64,000 nt of DNA from Ardenticatenaceae bacterium (GTDB lineage: Bacteria; Chloroflexota; Anaerolineae; Promineifilales; Promineifilaceae). The DNA is taken from the NCBI GenBank assembly GCA_020634415.1, contig JACKBT010000026.1, positions 1 through 64,000 of the forward strand, written 5' to 3'. The notes under the pieces were generated by a model that was given only the letters and a program-made list of their open reading frames with translations, searched no databases and was not told the origin of the DNA. The position numbers and the translations under genes are program-made. Positions 48,685-57,160 of the stretch are shown here, one piece after another. Every line of letters starts with the position of its first letter. Positions within the stretch are counted from its first letter, which is position 1.

Positions 48685-51399
48685 ATGTCCTCACCTCATC
48701 TGCTGCCGCTTATTCAAGAAGTTGTACAGGCTTTTAGCCTGCACTATCAGGAAGCCATGCAGCCCGTGCTAAACCGGTACGGCTTTGCTGGCGGCGATTG
48801 GCTGCGCGTCTTTTTTGCCTATGGCCTGGACCCACAGCCTTTGACGATAGACATCATGCAGTCTGTTTTGCCCTTCAACAGCGAGGCAGTCAATCGGCGG
48901 GCTTTGCGTACAGCCTGTGACCATGGCTTGCTGACAGAGGTTGATGACCACAGCTTCCGTCTCAGCGAGGCGGGGCGTGAGGGCATCACGGCTTTTTACC
49001 AGGCTACGGGGCAGGCCATTGCCGATTTACGGCCGTTGCCCGAAGCGGCAATGAACCAGTTGGCCGATTTGCTGCTGCGGGTGGTGGTGGGGTCGGAAAC
49101 GGCCGTTATCCCCAAAACCCGCCTGCACCTCAGCCGCCACAGCGATCCCGGCTCCCAGGCCGCCGCGCCCGTGCGCATTGACCAATATCTCACCGACCTG
49201 GCCAACTTCCGCAATGATGCTGTGCGGGCCAGTTGGATGGCCTTGAACGTAAGTGGGCCAGCCTGGGAAGCGTTGGGCCATGTTGCCGAGAATGGAGAGC
49301 AAACGGCCGTAACCATCAGCCAGCAGTTTAGCGAGCGGCGCGGCCACAGTGCCGATGTGTACGCTGCCGCCCTCACCCACCTGGCAAACCTGGGCTGGCT
49401 GGCCCCCACAGGCGGCAGCTACACGATCACCAGCAAAGGGCAGGCCGTGCGCGACGAAGCGGCACAAACGGCCGATCGCACCTTCTACACCGGCTGGAGT
49501 AATCTAACCAGTGCTGAACAAACCGAGTTGGAAAGCCTCCTGCAACAAATTAACAACTGTCTACGCGAAGCGGGGATGCACCAAATTTGGCAGCTTGCCA
49601 ATGGTGCTTTAGGCACAGCCGCCCCGCTCTACACCGACAAAACCGCACCCGTTTTGGCCGCCAAGGGGCTGAACAAACCTGGCTACTTCTTCACCATCTG
49701 GCAAGGTTTGGGGCTGGAACCACATCCCATTTCCGCAGCCAATTTTGCCAGACGTTTCCCCTACATTGCCCCTCAGGTACACGCCACCCGCTTGCAAAAT
49801 CTGCTGGATGATGGGTTGATTGGGGCCGGAGAAAATGAGGGGGACTATGTGCTGACAACGAAAGGGCGCGAGGCGTATACGGCCGTTGACACCCTTTTCA
49901 CTGCCGAACTCAGCCAACTGGAAATATTGCCCGCCAATGGGTTGGAGCAGTTGGTGGAGGTCATCGGCGGCGTGGCCGAGCGCAGCGCGGGGGAAGCTGG
50001 CGCGGGCGACCGCTGGAGCATTCAGGCCATGCGCCGGATGCATCGCCCCGATGCCCCGCCTCAGGTGCGGCTGGACGAATATTTGGATGATTTGAACGCC
50101 TTCCGCGATGATGCCCACCTGGCAGCTTGCGCCGCCCAGGCCCCTGGCTTAAGCGGGCCAGCGTTGGAAGCTTTTACCTTTCTCTGGCGCGATGGCCTGA
50201 ACACCGGGGCGGCGTTGCAGGAGCGGCTGGCTTTTCGCGGGTATGATGCTGCGGCTTATGAGGCGGCTCTGCGGGAACTGGTAGCTGAAGCATGGGCGAC
50301 GGAAGAGGCTGGACTGTTTGCCATCACCGAGGCGGGGCGCACGGTGCGGGAGGCGATTGAGCGGCAAACGGATAAGATTTTCTTTGCTCCCTGGGCTGAA
50401 TTGAGCAATGCCCAGCTAGGGCAGCTGCTGCGCCAACTGCGGCAGCTTCGCCAAAATTTGCAGGCGATGGTGGATGATAAGATTGTGGCGGAGCGGCGTG
50501 ATGTGTGGCCTCAGGTGCAGGCGGTGGGCGGGGCGCTGGCGAGAATCGTGATTGGCCGGACGCAGGCGGTGCGGGAGGCTTTGGGGCTGAATCGGCCGTT
50601 TGCCACGCTGGCTATCTTAACGGCTTTTGGGGATGAGAAAGGGCTGATTACGGCCAAGCACCTGGGGCAGCGTTTCCCCTATGTGCGACCAGACGCTTTG
50701 CAGGGCTTCCTCCAAAATTTGGCCGAGACGGGTGAACTGCGGCGCGGGCAAAATGGCACGGCTGATGCGTATTACTTGACGGAAAACGGCCGTCACGCCG
50801 CTCAAAAACATCTCGACACCTTCTGGGGGGAAGTGGCAAAGCTGCACCCCCTGCCCGAAGCCGAACTGGCCCAAGTGGCCGAGATGTTGGAGCGGGTGGT
50901 GGCGAGTGTGGCCCAAACGGCCGAACCCGCCCACCCCGGTTTCGCCGCCATGCAGGCCCTGGCTGCGCCTGAGGATGCGGCGGCTTTGGTGCGCATTGAC
51001 CATACGCTGGACTGCCTCTCGGCTTTCCGTGACGATGCCCATGTGGCTGCTTTTCATGTGCCAGGGTATGTGTGGGAGGCGTTTAGTGATGTCTGGCAGG
51101 GCGAGGCGAATACAGCTAAAGCTATTGCGGAACGGCGGCAGAATCGGGGGTATGAAACGGCCGATTACGCCCAAGCCCTCACCCAACTAACCCAGCGCGG
51201 CTGGCTGAGTGTGGCGGATGGCGTGTACAGCCTGACCGAAGCGGGGCAAACGGTGCGCGAAGAGGCGGAACGCCTGACAGACCGTTACTTTTATCGTCCC
51301 TGGGCTGTTCTCAATTTGGATGAAGTTCAGGCTATGCGCGACTTGTTGGCAAAATTGGCAGCGGGCTTGGAAGCATTGGCTGAGCCTGTTGCGGCTTAA
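48685..51399 (+). CDS. Triplicated winged-helix protein
   Basis: About 904 residues built of three repeats of about 300. Each unit has a first winged-helix-like segment (for example ISAANFARRFPYIAPQVHAT or LITAKHLGQRFPYVRPDALQ, ending in LTTKGREA/LTENGRHA). A helical spacer with LPEAEL-type sequence follows. A second segment starts RIDQYLTDLANFRNDA / RLDEYLDDLNAFRDDA / RIDHTLDCLSAFRDDA and ends in LTEAGQTVREEAE-type sequence. Six winged helices in one chain is unusual. The ATG at 48685 has AAGGAG seven bases upstream. It ends at a strong terminator. It may bind DNA at multiple sites or act as a scaffold. I do not recognise the family. Confidence 0.72.
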   Translation: MSSPHLLPLIQEVVQAFSLHYQEAMQPVLNRYGFAGGDWLRVFFAYGLDPQPLTIDIMQSVLPFNSEAVNRRALRTACDHGLLTEVDDHSFRLSEAGREGITAFYQATGQAIADLRPLPEAAMNQLADLLLRVVVGSETAVIPKTRLHLSRHSDPGSQAAAPVRIDQYLTDLANFRNDAVRASWMALNVSGPAWEALGHVAENGEQTAVTISQQFSERRGHSADVYAAALTHLANLGWLAPTGGSYTITSKGQAVRDEAAQTADRTFYTGWSNLTSAEQTELESLLQQINNCLREAGMHQIWQLANGALGTAAPLYTDKTAPVLAAKGLNKPGYFFTIWQGLGLEPHPISAANFARRFPYIAPQVHATRLQNLLDDGLIGAGENEGDYVLTTKGREAYTAVDTLFTAELSQLEILPANGLEQLVEVIGGVAERSAGEAGAGDRWSIQAMRRMHRPDAPPQVRLDEYLDDLNAFRDDAHLAACAAQAPGLSGPALEAFTFLWRDGLNTGAALQERLAFRGYDAAAYEAALRELVAEAWATEEAGLFAITEAGRTVREAIERQTDKIFFAPWAELSNAQLGQLLRQLRQLRQNLQAMVDDKIVAERRDVWPQVQAVGGALARIVIGRTQAVREALGLNRPFATLAILTAFGDEKGLITAKHLGQRFPYVRPDALQGFLQNLAETGELRRGQNGTADAYYLTENGRHAAQKHLDTFWGEVAKLHPLPEAELAQVAEMLERVVASVAQTAEPAHPGFAAMQALAAPEDAAALVRIDHTLDCLSAFRDDAHVAAFHVPGYVWEAFSDVWQGEANTAKAIAERRQNRGYETADYAQALTQLTQRGWLSVADGVYSLTEAGQTVREEAERLTDRYFYRPWAVLNLDEVQAMRDLLAKLAAGLEALAEPVAA

Positions 51400-51404
51400 A
51401 AGGC

Positions 51405-51440
51405 AAGGAACATAGTTGCTCAGAAGCAACTATGTTCCTT
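51405..51440. terminator. Bidirectional terminator with 16-bp perfect stem
   Basis: AAGGAACATAGTTGCT and AGCAACTATGTTCCTT pair perfectly around a four-base loop, between two convergent genes. Confidence 0.9.
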
Positions 51441-51445
51441 ATTTC

Positions 51446-52729
51446 TTACTGATACATGATGATGACCGGTTGAGGTTCCAGGACGGTCATCACCCGTTCG
51501 GGCAGCATAAACGGCACATCGTAAATAAGCTGGTCGTTTATCTGGTCTGTGAACATTTTGAAGCCGCCATACTCGAAACCCGGTTCGTTGGCGTACTGTA
51601 AATAGTTGCGGATTTTGGGGCCGGGCGGGCCATAGCCATCGCCATTGATGACCAATTCGACGTGGGGATAGTTGATGATGTTTTGCTTGTTGGTGATCAT
51701 GCTGTCTTTGAATTGGTGGATGACGAGGACGCGATTGACACCCAGTTCGATGGCGATTTGCTCCATTTCGGCCTGGATCATGTTGATGTCGGCGGCGTCC
51801 ATGGTGCCAATTTGTTGGTTGGGGATTTGCTGATCGTTGACGCGAAATTCAGGGTCGAGGGCGAGATGGACGTGGGGGAAGTAGAGGAATTCCCGCACAC
51901 GGTTAAATTCTTCCATCAGGGAGCCACGCCCTGCCTGGATGTCGAGGATGATGGCGGCGTTGTTGTTTTGGGCGGTGACGACCCAGTCGTAGATGAGGTC
52001 GGTGTTGACTTGGGTGGTGCAGGTAGGCAGGTGTTGGGGTACGCAGGCTTTGGCGACGGTGGTGATCATGTGGAAGAGGGGCATGCTGTAACGGCCGTCT
52101 GTCACATACGGCTGGTACTCTCGAATAACCGTGCGGATCATGCGTATCGTTTCGTTGCGATACTGATTGCCCAAGATGCCCAAACCACGCCCTTCGGGGC
52201 TGCCATAGAAGCCAATCAGCCGGAACTGGCTGAGGTAGGGAACGGGGTTGCCGGGGGAAAGGGCCAGCGGCGGCGGTGGCGGCAAAGGGGCGGCGGGTGT
52301 GGCCGGTGCGTTCTCCAGAGGGTGCCAGAGATAGGGCAAAATATCCCAGGGCGGTGGGCCAGGGGTGAAGGTGGGGGTGGGGGTGACAGTGGGGGTTTCC
52401 GAAGGCGGCGGTGTGTCGGATGGGGTGGGGGTTTCGGTGGGGGTAGATGTGGGTGTAGCGGTCGCTTCTGGTGTGGGCGAGGGGGTGCGGGTGGGATGGG
52501 CAGTGGGCTGACCGGGTGGGGCAACGGTGGGGGCGGGTGTGGGGATGTCGGTGGGGGCGGGGATGGCCGTGGGAACGGCCGTTTCCGTTGCTGTCGGCGC
52601 ATCAGTGGCGGGGGGCAGCGTGGCCTGAACTACTGCCTGTGGCGTTGGCTCTTCCGCTCCACCGCAAGCGGCCATCAACAATACGACAACCAAAACAATC
52701 AACAATTTCCTAAACAAACGAATGTGCAT
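51446..52729 (-). CDS. Lipoprotein with Thr/Pro-rich linker and unknown C-terminal domain
   Basis: 427 residues from the ATG at 52729 (AGAGGTGAC just upstream; the longer frame to 52816 is not needed). The lipoprotein signal ends LLMAAC (Cys22). A low-complexity linker of about 120 residues of T/P/A (TPTPEATATPTSTPTETPT type) follows, then a globular domain with RLIGFYGSPEGRGLGILGNQ and AAIILDIQAGRGSLMEEFNR. The latter has a beta-alpha-barrel look (FPHVHLALDPEF, NRVLVIHQF). The linker probably spans the cell wall. The domain may be a glycoside-hydrolase-like barrel; this is a guess. Confidence 0.75.
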   Translation of the reverse strand: MHIRLFRKLLIVLVVVLLMAACGGAEEPTPQAVVQATLPPATDAPTATETAVPTAIPAPTDIPTPAPTVAPPGQPTAHPTRTPSPTPEATATPTSTPTETPTPSDTPPPSETPTVTPTPTFTPGPPPWDILPYLWHPLENAPATPAAPLPPPPPLALSPGNPVPYLSQFRLIGFYGSPEGRGLGILGNQYRNETIRMIRTVIREYQPYVTDGRYSMPLFHMITTVAKACVPQHLPTCTTQVNTDLIYDWVVTAQNNNAAIILDIQAGRGSLMEEFNRVREFLYFPHVHLALDPEFRVNDQQIPNQQIGTMDAADINMIQAEMEQIAIELGVNRVLVIHQFKDSMITNKQNIINYPHVELVINGDGYGPPGPKIRNYLQYANEPGFEYGGFKMFTDQINDQLIYDVPFMLPERVMTVLEPQPVIIMYQ

Positions 52730-53019
52730 GTCACCTCTTACAACCTTGTCAAAATAGCGATCCATTATAAAGCGTGATGGGCAAAAGGAGTAGCGGAAAT
52801 GGGAAAATCCTTGCAATTCTCATCCTGTGCGCCTTCTTCACACCACCCATATTTGACAGCCTTCACCGACTACTTATAATCTGCTCCGTGACCATGCGTT
52901 TTTGGAGGAAACATCTAGTCCAAACCCCAAAACACCATTATTACCGCCAACATTCTGCCTGAGTTTACCAAATGCGTGGCACCTTGTTGGACTTTAAGAA
53001 AATAGTTCGACAACCCAAC

Positions 53020-53105
53020 TGTCATTCCGAGGTCCTCCGAGGAATCCCTCTGATATAGCTATTTCTGAGAGATTCCTCACTCCGAAGACTCCGTTCAGAA
53101 TGACA
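53020..53105. repeat. TGTCATTCCGAGG dispersed palindromic repeat
   Basis: TGTCATTC at the left and GAATGACA at the right enclose partly complementary GAGGAATCCCTC and GAGAGATTCCTC. It has the look of the GTCATTC-ended palindromic repeats found in many bacterial genomes. The gap 52730-53171 contains nothing else convincing apart from a TATAAT for the lipoprotein gene near 52766. Confidence 0.7.
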
Positions 53106-53171
53106 TGTTTATTGCCGAACTAAATTTTTAACTTACAAGAAGGTGCGTCGCACTTCTTTGGAGGAAAACCC

Positions 53172-54611
53172 ATGAAGCGTGTCTTATCTTTACCCCTTTG
53201 CCTCATCCTTTCCCTGTGGCTAACTGCCTGCAACCCTGCCACCCCGCCCCAAACCACTGCCCCTACGCCCACACCCACCGCTCAATTAGCCTTGGCAACC
53301 TCTACGGAGACTATCACTCCTATCCCTTTGCCTACAGAAACTATAGTTGTTACTTCTACACCCATCTTCTCAACAAATACTCCTAACCCTACAGAAACAA
53401 CCACTACTATACTAACACCTGTACCTACAGTGACCAATACACCACAACCAACATTCACACCACTAAGAATTGAAGGGGTCATTTTTCTCTTTTGGGATAC
53501 AGAAACGCCACTCGTAGGAGATGCTCCCTATTCTATTCCTGCTCATGAACCCAAACTAGATTTATACATCGCTGTGCCTGGCGATTCACTAGATAATTGG
53601 CAAACATCCTCACTGCTTAGAAATCAACTAAATTGGTCTGATGAAACTTTAGGCGGGACAACTGCTTTATCACCAGATCAATCTATGATTGCTTTTACAA
53701 TCCACAAGAAAATTGACAGCAATACAGATGTAGTAAGCATCTATGTTGTCAATTTGCTTGAAGGGACTGTCAAACAACTGACTGAAGAGTATTTTCCAAG
53801 AATATACAACATTAGTTGGTTACCAGATAATCAAACAGTAGCTTACTCTTTGAAACAACAGGGCTTTTTGGTTCATCCCGATGATGCTTTTTCCGAACAA
53901 TTTACGCCGACTTTTCCGACAGATATCTCTAAGTTAAGGGTATCTCCTGATGGGCAATTCGCAGCCATCATTTTGCAATATAGTGAGCTTCTTTTTATCA
54001 ACATACAAACTAGAGAGTTACTTCCCACTCCAATTGATTCAGTAACTAGCCCGATTAACACAATTTGGTCACCAGACAGTAAATGGTTTGTTCTTAATCA
54101 GGTTAGTGGTGGTGGCCTTTTAGTGTTCAACGTTGAGACCGAAGAGCTTGTATCTTTAGTTGAGACGGATCAATTTGGGCTTCCATCTTGGTCACCTGAT
54201 GGTTCACAATTAGCTTTCGTCACAGGTACTAGAGAGAACACAGATTTATACATTTGGGACTCTGCCAATCAGGTTTCTAGCTTTATCATGAATTTGGGCA
54301 ACTACTTAAAAGCTCCTGTTTGGTCTTCTCAGGGCAATTTCCTGGCAACAGGTTCCATGGAAAACGATGTCGCCAAATTCATTGTCGTAGACATAAGCAC
54401 TGGAAAAATTCAGCCTTTAACACAAATCGAAAATGTGTACGATTTCGACATCTTATCCTGGTCACCAGATGAGCAATGGCTACTTGTGTTTTTAGTACAG
54501 GAAGACAAATCTTGTTTGTATGTCATTAACTACGAGAATGGCACTACCTATTGTGCAGTTGAGACGACAGGAACGATCAATCCATCTAATGTATTTTGGT
54601 TGTCCCCCTAG
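53172..54611 (+). CDS. WD40/TolB-like beta-propeller lipoprotein
   Basis: 479 residues. A lipoprotein signal ends LTAC (Cys17), followed by a Thr-rich linker (about 20-95). The propeller region has recurrent WSPD motifs (WSPDSKWFVLNQ, WSPDGSQLAFVTG, WSPDEQWLLVFLV), as in PD40/TolB repeats. It likely binds a ligand or protein at the outer face. AGGAGGAAAA-type site upstream (TTGGAGGAAAACCC before the ATG). Base composition is distinctly AT-richer than its neighbours, and it has no CGGCCG core at all, suggesting recent acquisition or a different mutational history. Confidence 0.82.
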   Translation: MKRVLSLPLCLILSLWLTACNPATPPQTTAPTPTPTAQLALATSTETITPIPLPTETIVVTSTPIFSTNTPNPTETTTTILTPVPTVTNTPQPTFTPLRIEGVIFLFWDTETPLVGDAPYSIPAHEPKLDLYIAVPGDSLDNWQTSSLLRNQLNWSDETLGGTTALSPDQSMIAFTIHKKIDSNTDVVSIYVVNLLEGTVKQLTEEYFPRIYNISWLPDNQTVAYSLKQQGFLVHPDDAFSEQFTPTFPTDISKLRVSPDGQFAAIILQYSELLFINIQTRELLPTPIDSVTSPINTIWSPDSKWFVLNQVSGGGLLVFNVETEELVSLVETDQFGLPSWSPDGSQLAFVTGTRENTDLYIWDSANQVSSFIMNLGNYLKAPVWSSQGNFLATGSMENDVAKFIVVDISTGKIQPLTQIENVYDFDILSWSPDEQWLLVFLVQEDKSCLYVINYENGTTYCAVETTGTINPSNVFWLSP

Positions 54612-54740
54612 TCAGGCAAGCCTGCCCTTGCTCCAGCAAGGTCTCCCCCTCGCAGTGTTACATGTAGAACCACACCGTCCCACTGTACCTTATTTCGTTC
54701 ATCTGGTAGGTTAGCAGGGATGGGAAAGGTTTACAAGATG

Positions 54741-56744
54741 CTACGGTTCTACGATGGTGACAGATAAGGGCTGGTCTGAGGGGAATACTGGGGCGATATA
54801 GAGGGCGTAGAGGCCGCCGGGTTCGTCGGTGGCGCGGGGGAGGGGGCAGGTGAATTCGGCCGTTTGCCCACTGGCAGCCACTATCACATTGGCCAGGGCA
54901 TCGGTAAAGGTGCAGGCTGTGCCTACACCTAAAACTGCGCTGGTTTCGCAGATGCGTGCTACCTGCGGGGCGGCGTTGGCGGGGATTTGTAGATCGAGGG
55001 AGACGGTTGCGCCAGGGTCACAGGTGAGATCGGCCGTTTGCTCCACAAAGCCGCAGTTACGCAGTGGGCCTAATTCCCCATGCAGGCAGGGTTCGGTAAC
55101 AAAGCTGCCGGTGGGGGGAATGGGTATCTGTTCCGTCGCTTCGTTGTTCACATCCCAATCGTCAATAGAGTCGCAGACAGGCTTGGAGATGGGGAAACCG
55201 GTGGCGGTACGCAGGCCGCTGGCTTCCCAGAGGATGCTGCCATCGTCGTTGAGGCTGATGGCACCTTCGCAGAGGAACTGTTCGGGGTTGAAGTGGAAGG
55301 TGAGATCGGCCGTTACCATCTCATCCACCCGCACATCGGTAATATCCATCCACTGCGTATCCAGCCCGGCGGCATACTCATCCACCCAGCCCGCCTGCAC
55401 CCCCTGGAAGGTGCAGCTGTAGGGATGGGTGAGCGGTGAGCTTTCGTTGTTGCTAAAGCGGTTGGTGCTTTCCACACAAAAAGCTTGCTTACTGGCGTTG
55501 GCGATATCGCCTGCTGCCAGGGCAAAGGTGCCGTAAAAGTCGAAGTGGAAATGATCGTGGCAGGCGTTGTAGCGGAAGACATTGATGCTGGGGTCTTCGG
55601 TGATGACGGGGCCGATGTGGAGGGCGGCGCCGCCGATATTATAGGCGGTAGCCGAGAATTGCAGCAGCCGTCGCCAGCCACTGCCACCGACGGCGTTCTC
55701 TTGGATGGCACAATCATCGGCGGTGAAGTAGCGGTAAGTGATGCGGTAATCGCGCAAATCGGGGCCATAGACGAGGAGATCGGCCGTTTCCGCGTCACCG
55801 ATTGGGCCAACACGCACGGCATCAGCCAGGGCCTCGTCCCAGGCCAGCCGCTCAAAGCGCAGGTCGGTGGCGACTTTGCCCACGCGGAAATCGAGCATTT
55901 CCTGGCAAGAGAAGCTGGGCAGTTGGTTGCGGTGGCAGCCCACTGCGCCGCCGCTGTCGGCGGTGCAATCATGATCGTAGAAGAGGAAGACGTTTTCAGA
56001 GTCGTAGCTGTGGGGGGGGAAGCCCGCTTCGTTGAGGCAGGCGTTGCCTGTGCGCTGCAAGAGCAGGTCGGGGTCGAGGGGCAATATAAACTGCTCTACC
56101 CATTGGCCGCCAATTGTGCCTAGTTCTGGCTCGGCAGCGGCGGGTGAATCGGCACTGGTGAGGAGGGTGGCGCTGAATTGGTAGTTGATGAGCACTAGAT
56201 CGTGGCCGTCTATGGTTTGCCGCTGGGGGCCATCGGGGCTGAGGTTGATTTGCCAGAGTTGGGCGGGGGGCAGGGGCAGTTGGCCTTTGCCAATTTGGAT
56301 GAACGGCCGAAAATTCAAGCGATAGGTCATTAATTTCACCTGCCGTTGGGCGCGAGTGGTCCAGAATTCGGCCGTTTCGTCTAACAAACTGGCGGCTACT
56401 CTGTCGCGCATGTCGGCGGGGATTTCGTCGAGCAGTACGCCCACCTGGCCGGGCATGGTGAGGCCAATGAGGGCACCGGCGGGCAAATTGGCCGGGATGG
56501 TGGCGGTGGCCGTGGGGACATCTTCGGGGGCGGCGGTGGTGGCGGCGGGTGGCGCGGTGGGGACGGAGGGGGGCGGGAGGGTGCTGGCGGTAACGGCCGT
56601 TGCTGTTCCCAGCACCATGTCAACCGTCTCTGTGCCCTCAACCAATTCGGTGGAGGCGGTGGTGGGGGTCGGGGCAAGCTCTTCGCTGCTTTGGCAGCCG
56701 AGCAGGAAAACAAGCAAAGTGAGTAGATAGATTCGTGAACGCAT
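54741..56744 (-). CDS. Lysyl-oxidase-domain lipoprotein
   Basis: 667 residues from the ATG at 56744, which follows CATAAT by seven bases. A lipoprotein signal (LLVFLLGC) and a Thr/Ala/Pro linker (about 20-95) are followed by a middle domain and then a lysyl oxidase (PF01186-type) domain. The copper motif is CHDHFHF (Cys395, His396/398/400). The LTQ cofactor partners appear conserved: Lys in ASKQAFCVEST and Tyr in GWVDEYAAGLDTQWMDITDV. In animals this enzyme oxidises lysine side chains in matrix proteins; bacterial versions exist but are poorly known. A C-terminal beta domain follows. Probably cell-surface. Confidence 0.82.
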   Translation of the reverse strand: MRSRIYLLTLLVFLLGCQSSEELAPTPTTASTELVEGTETVDMVLGTATAVTASTLPPPSVPTAPPAATTAAPEDVPTATATIPANLPAGALIGLTMPGQVGVLLDEIPADMRDRVAASLLDETAEFWTTRAQRQVKLMTYRLNFRPFIQIGKGQLPLPPAQLWQINLSPDGPQRQTIDGHDLVLINYQFSATLLTSADSPAAAEPELGTIGGQWVEQFILPLDPDLLLQRTGNACLNEAGFPPHSYDSENVFLFYDHDCTADSGGAVGCHRNQLPSFSCQEMLDFRVGKVATDLRFERLAWDEALADAVRVGPIGDAETADLLVYGPDLRDYRITYRYFTADDCAIQENAVGGSGWRRLLQFSATAYNIGGAALHIGPVITEDPSINVFRYNACHDHFHFDFYGTFALAAGDIANASKQAFCVESTNRFSNNESSPLTHPYSCTFQGVQAGWVDEYAAGLDTQWMDITDVRVDEMVTADLTFHFNPEQFLCEGAISLNDDGSILWEASGLRTATGFPISKPVCDSIDDWDVNNEATEQIPIPPTGSFVTEPCLHGELGPLRNCGFVEQTADLTCDPGATVSLDLQIPANAAPQVARICETSAVLGVGTACTFTDALANVIVAASGQTAEFTCPLPRATDEPGGLYALYIAPVFPSDQPLSVTIVEP

Positions 56745-56805
56745 AGGGCGAATTATGGTGTGATTTTGAGTAGACCACAACTGAAATGGGCTGGTTCACA
56801 GGAAC

Positions 56806-56966
56806 TATTGAGACTCAGTAGATCGAAATCTTTATAGAGCGATTCGCTTGCAGTTCAAGAAATTAATCAGGGAAATGGCGTGGGACGATTTGGTAAATCG
56901 TCCAAGCGATTTGCAAAATCGCTCTACAGCACACTTGTGATCTGTTTCGATCTATTGAGACTGGTG
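56806..56966. repeat. Nested inverted-repeat element
   Basis: Outer arms AGACTCAGTAGATCGAAAT (about 56811) and TTTCGATCTATTGAGACT (about 56945) are complementary with few mismatches. Inside lie TAGAGCGAT...ATCGCTCTA and, innermost, GGACGATTTGGTAAATCGTCC. The flanking CTATTGAGACT is directly repeated. It looks like a small non-coding mobile element (MITE-like) or a structured RNA. The rest of the gap to 57160 holds a perfect hairpin (next entry) and smaller stems. Confidence 0.55.
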
Positions 56967-57045
56967 TTGGTAGTCGCAGTTTAACATCGCGCTCTGGAAA
57001 AGATGGAGCGCGGTATGGGATGCGACAGGATTTGGTGTAAGGCTA

Positions 57046-57076
57046 GACTGGAGCAGTTTTGAAAACTGCTCCAGTC
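57046..57076. repeat. Perfect 15-bp hairpin GACTGGAGCAGTTTT
   Basis: GACTGGAGCAGTTTT and AAAACTGCTCCAGTC are exact complements around a single base, a cruciform-type palindrome. There is no T-run, so terminator function is doubtful. Confidence 0.6.
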
Positions 57077-57160
57077 TTTCGAGTCCGTACACAAAAAATA
57101 AGCGCACCCCGCGGTATGAAACCGCGACTACGATTGCCGAATTAAGGCTATAATGGGGTT

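Noticed and set aside
52774..52962. A 62-codon frame on the + strand
   Set aside because: No ribosome site and no recognisable features; it overlaps the promoter of the opposite gene.
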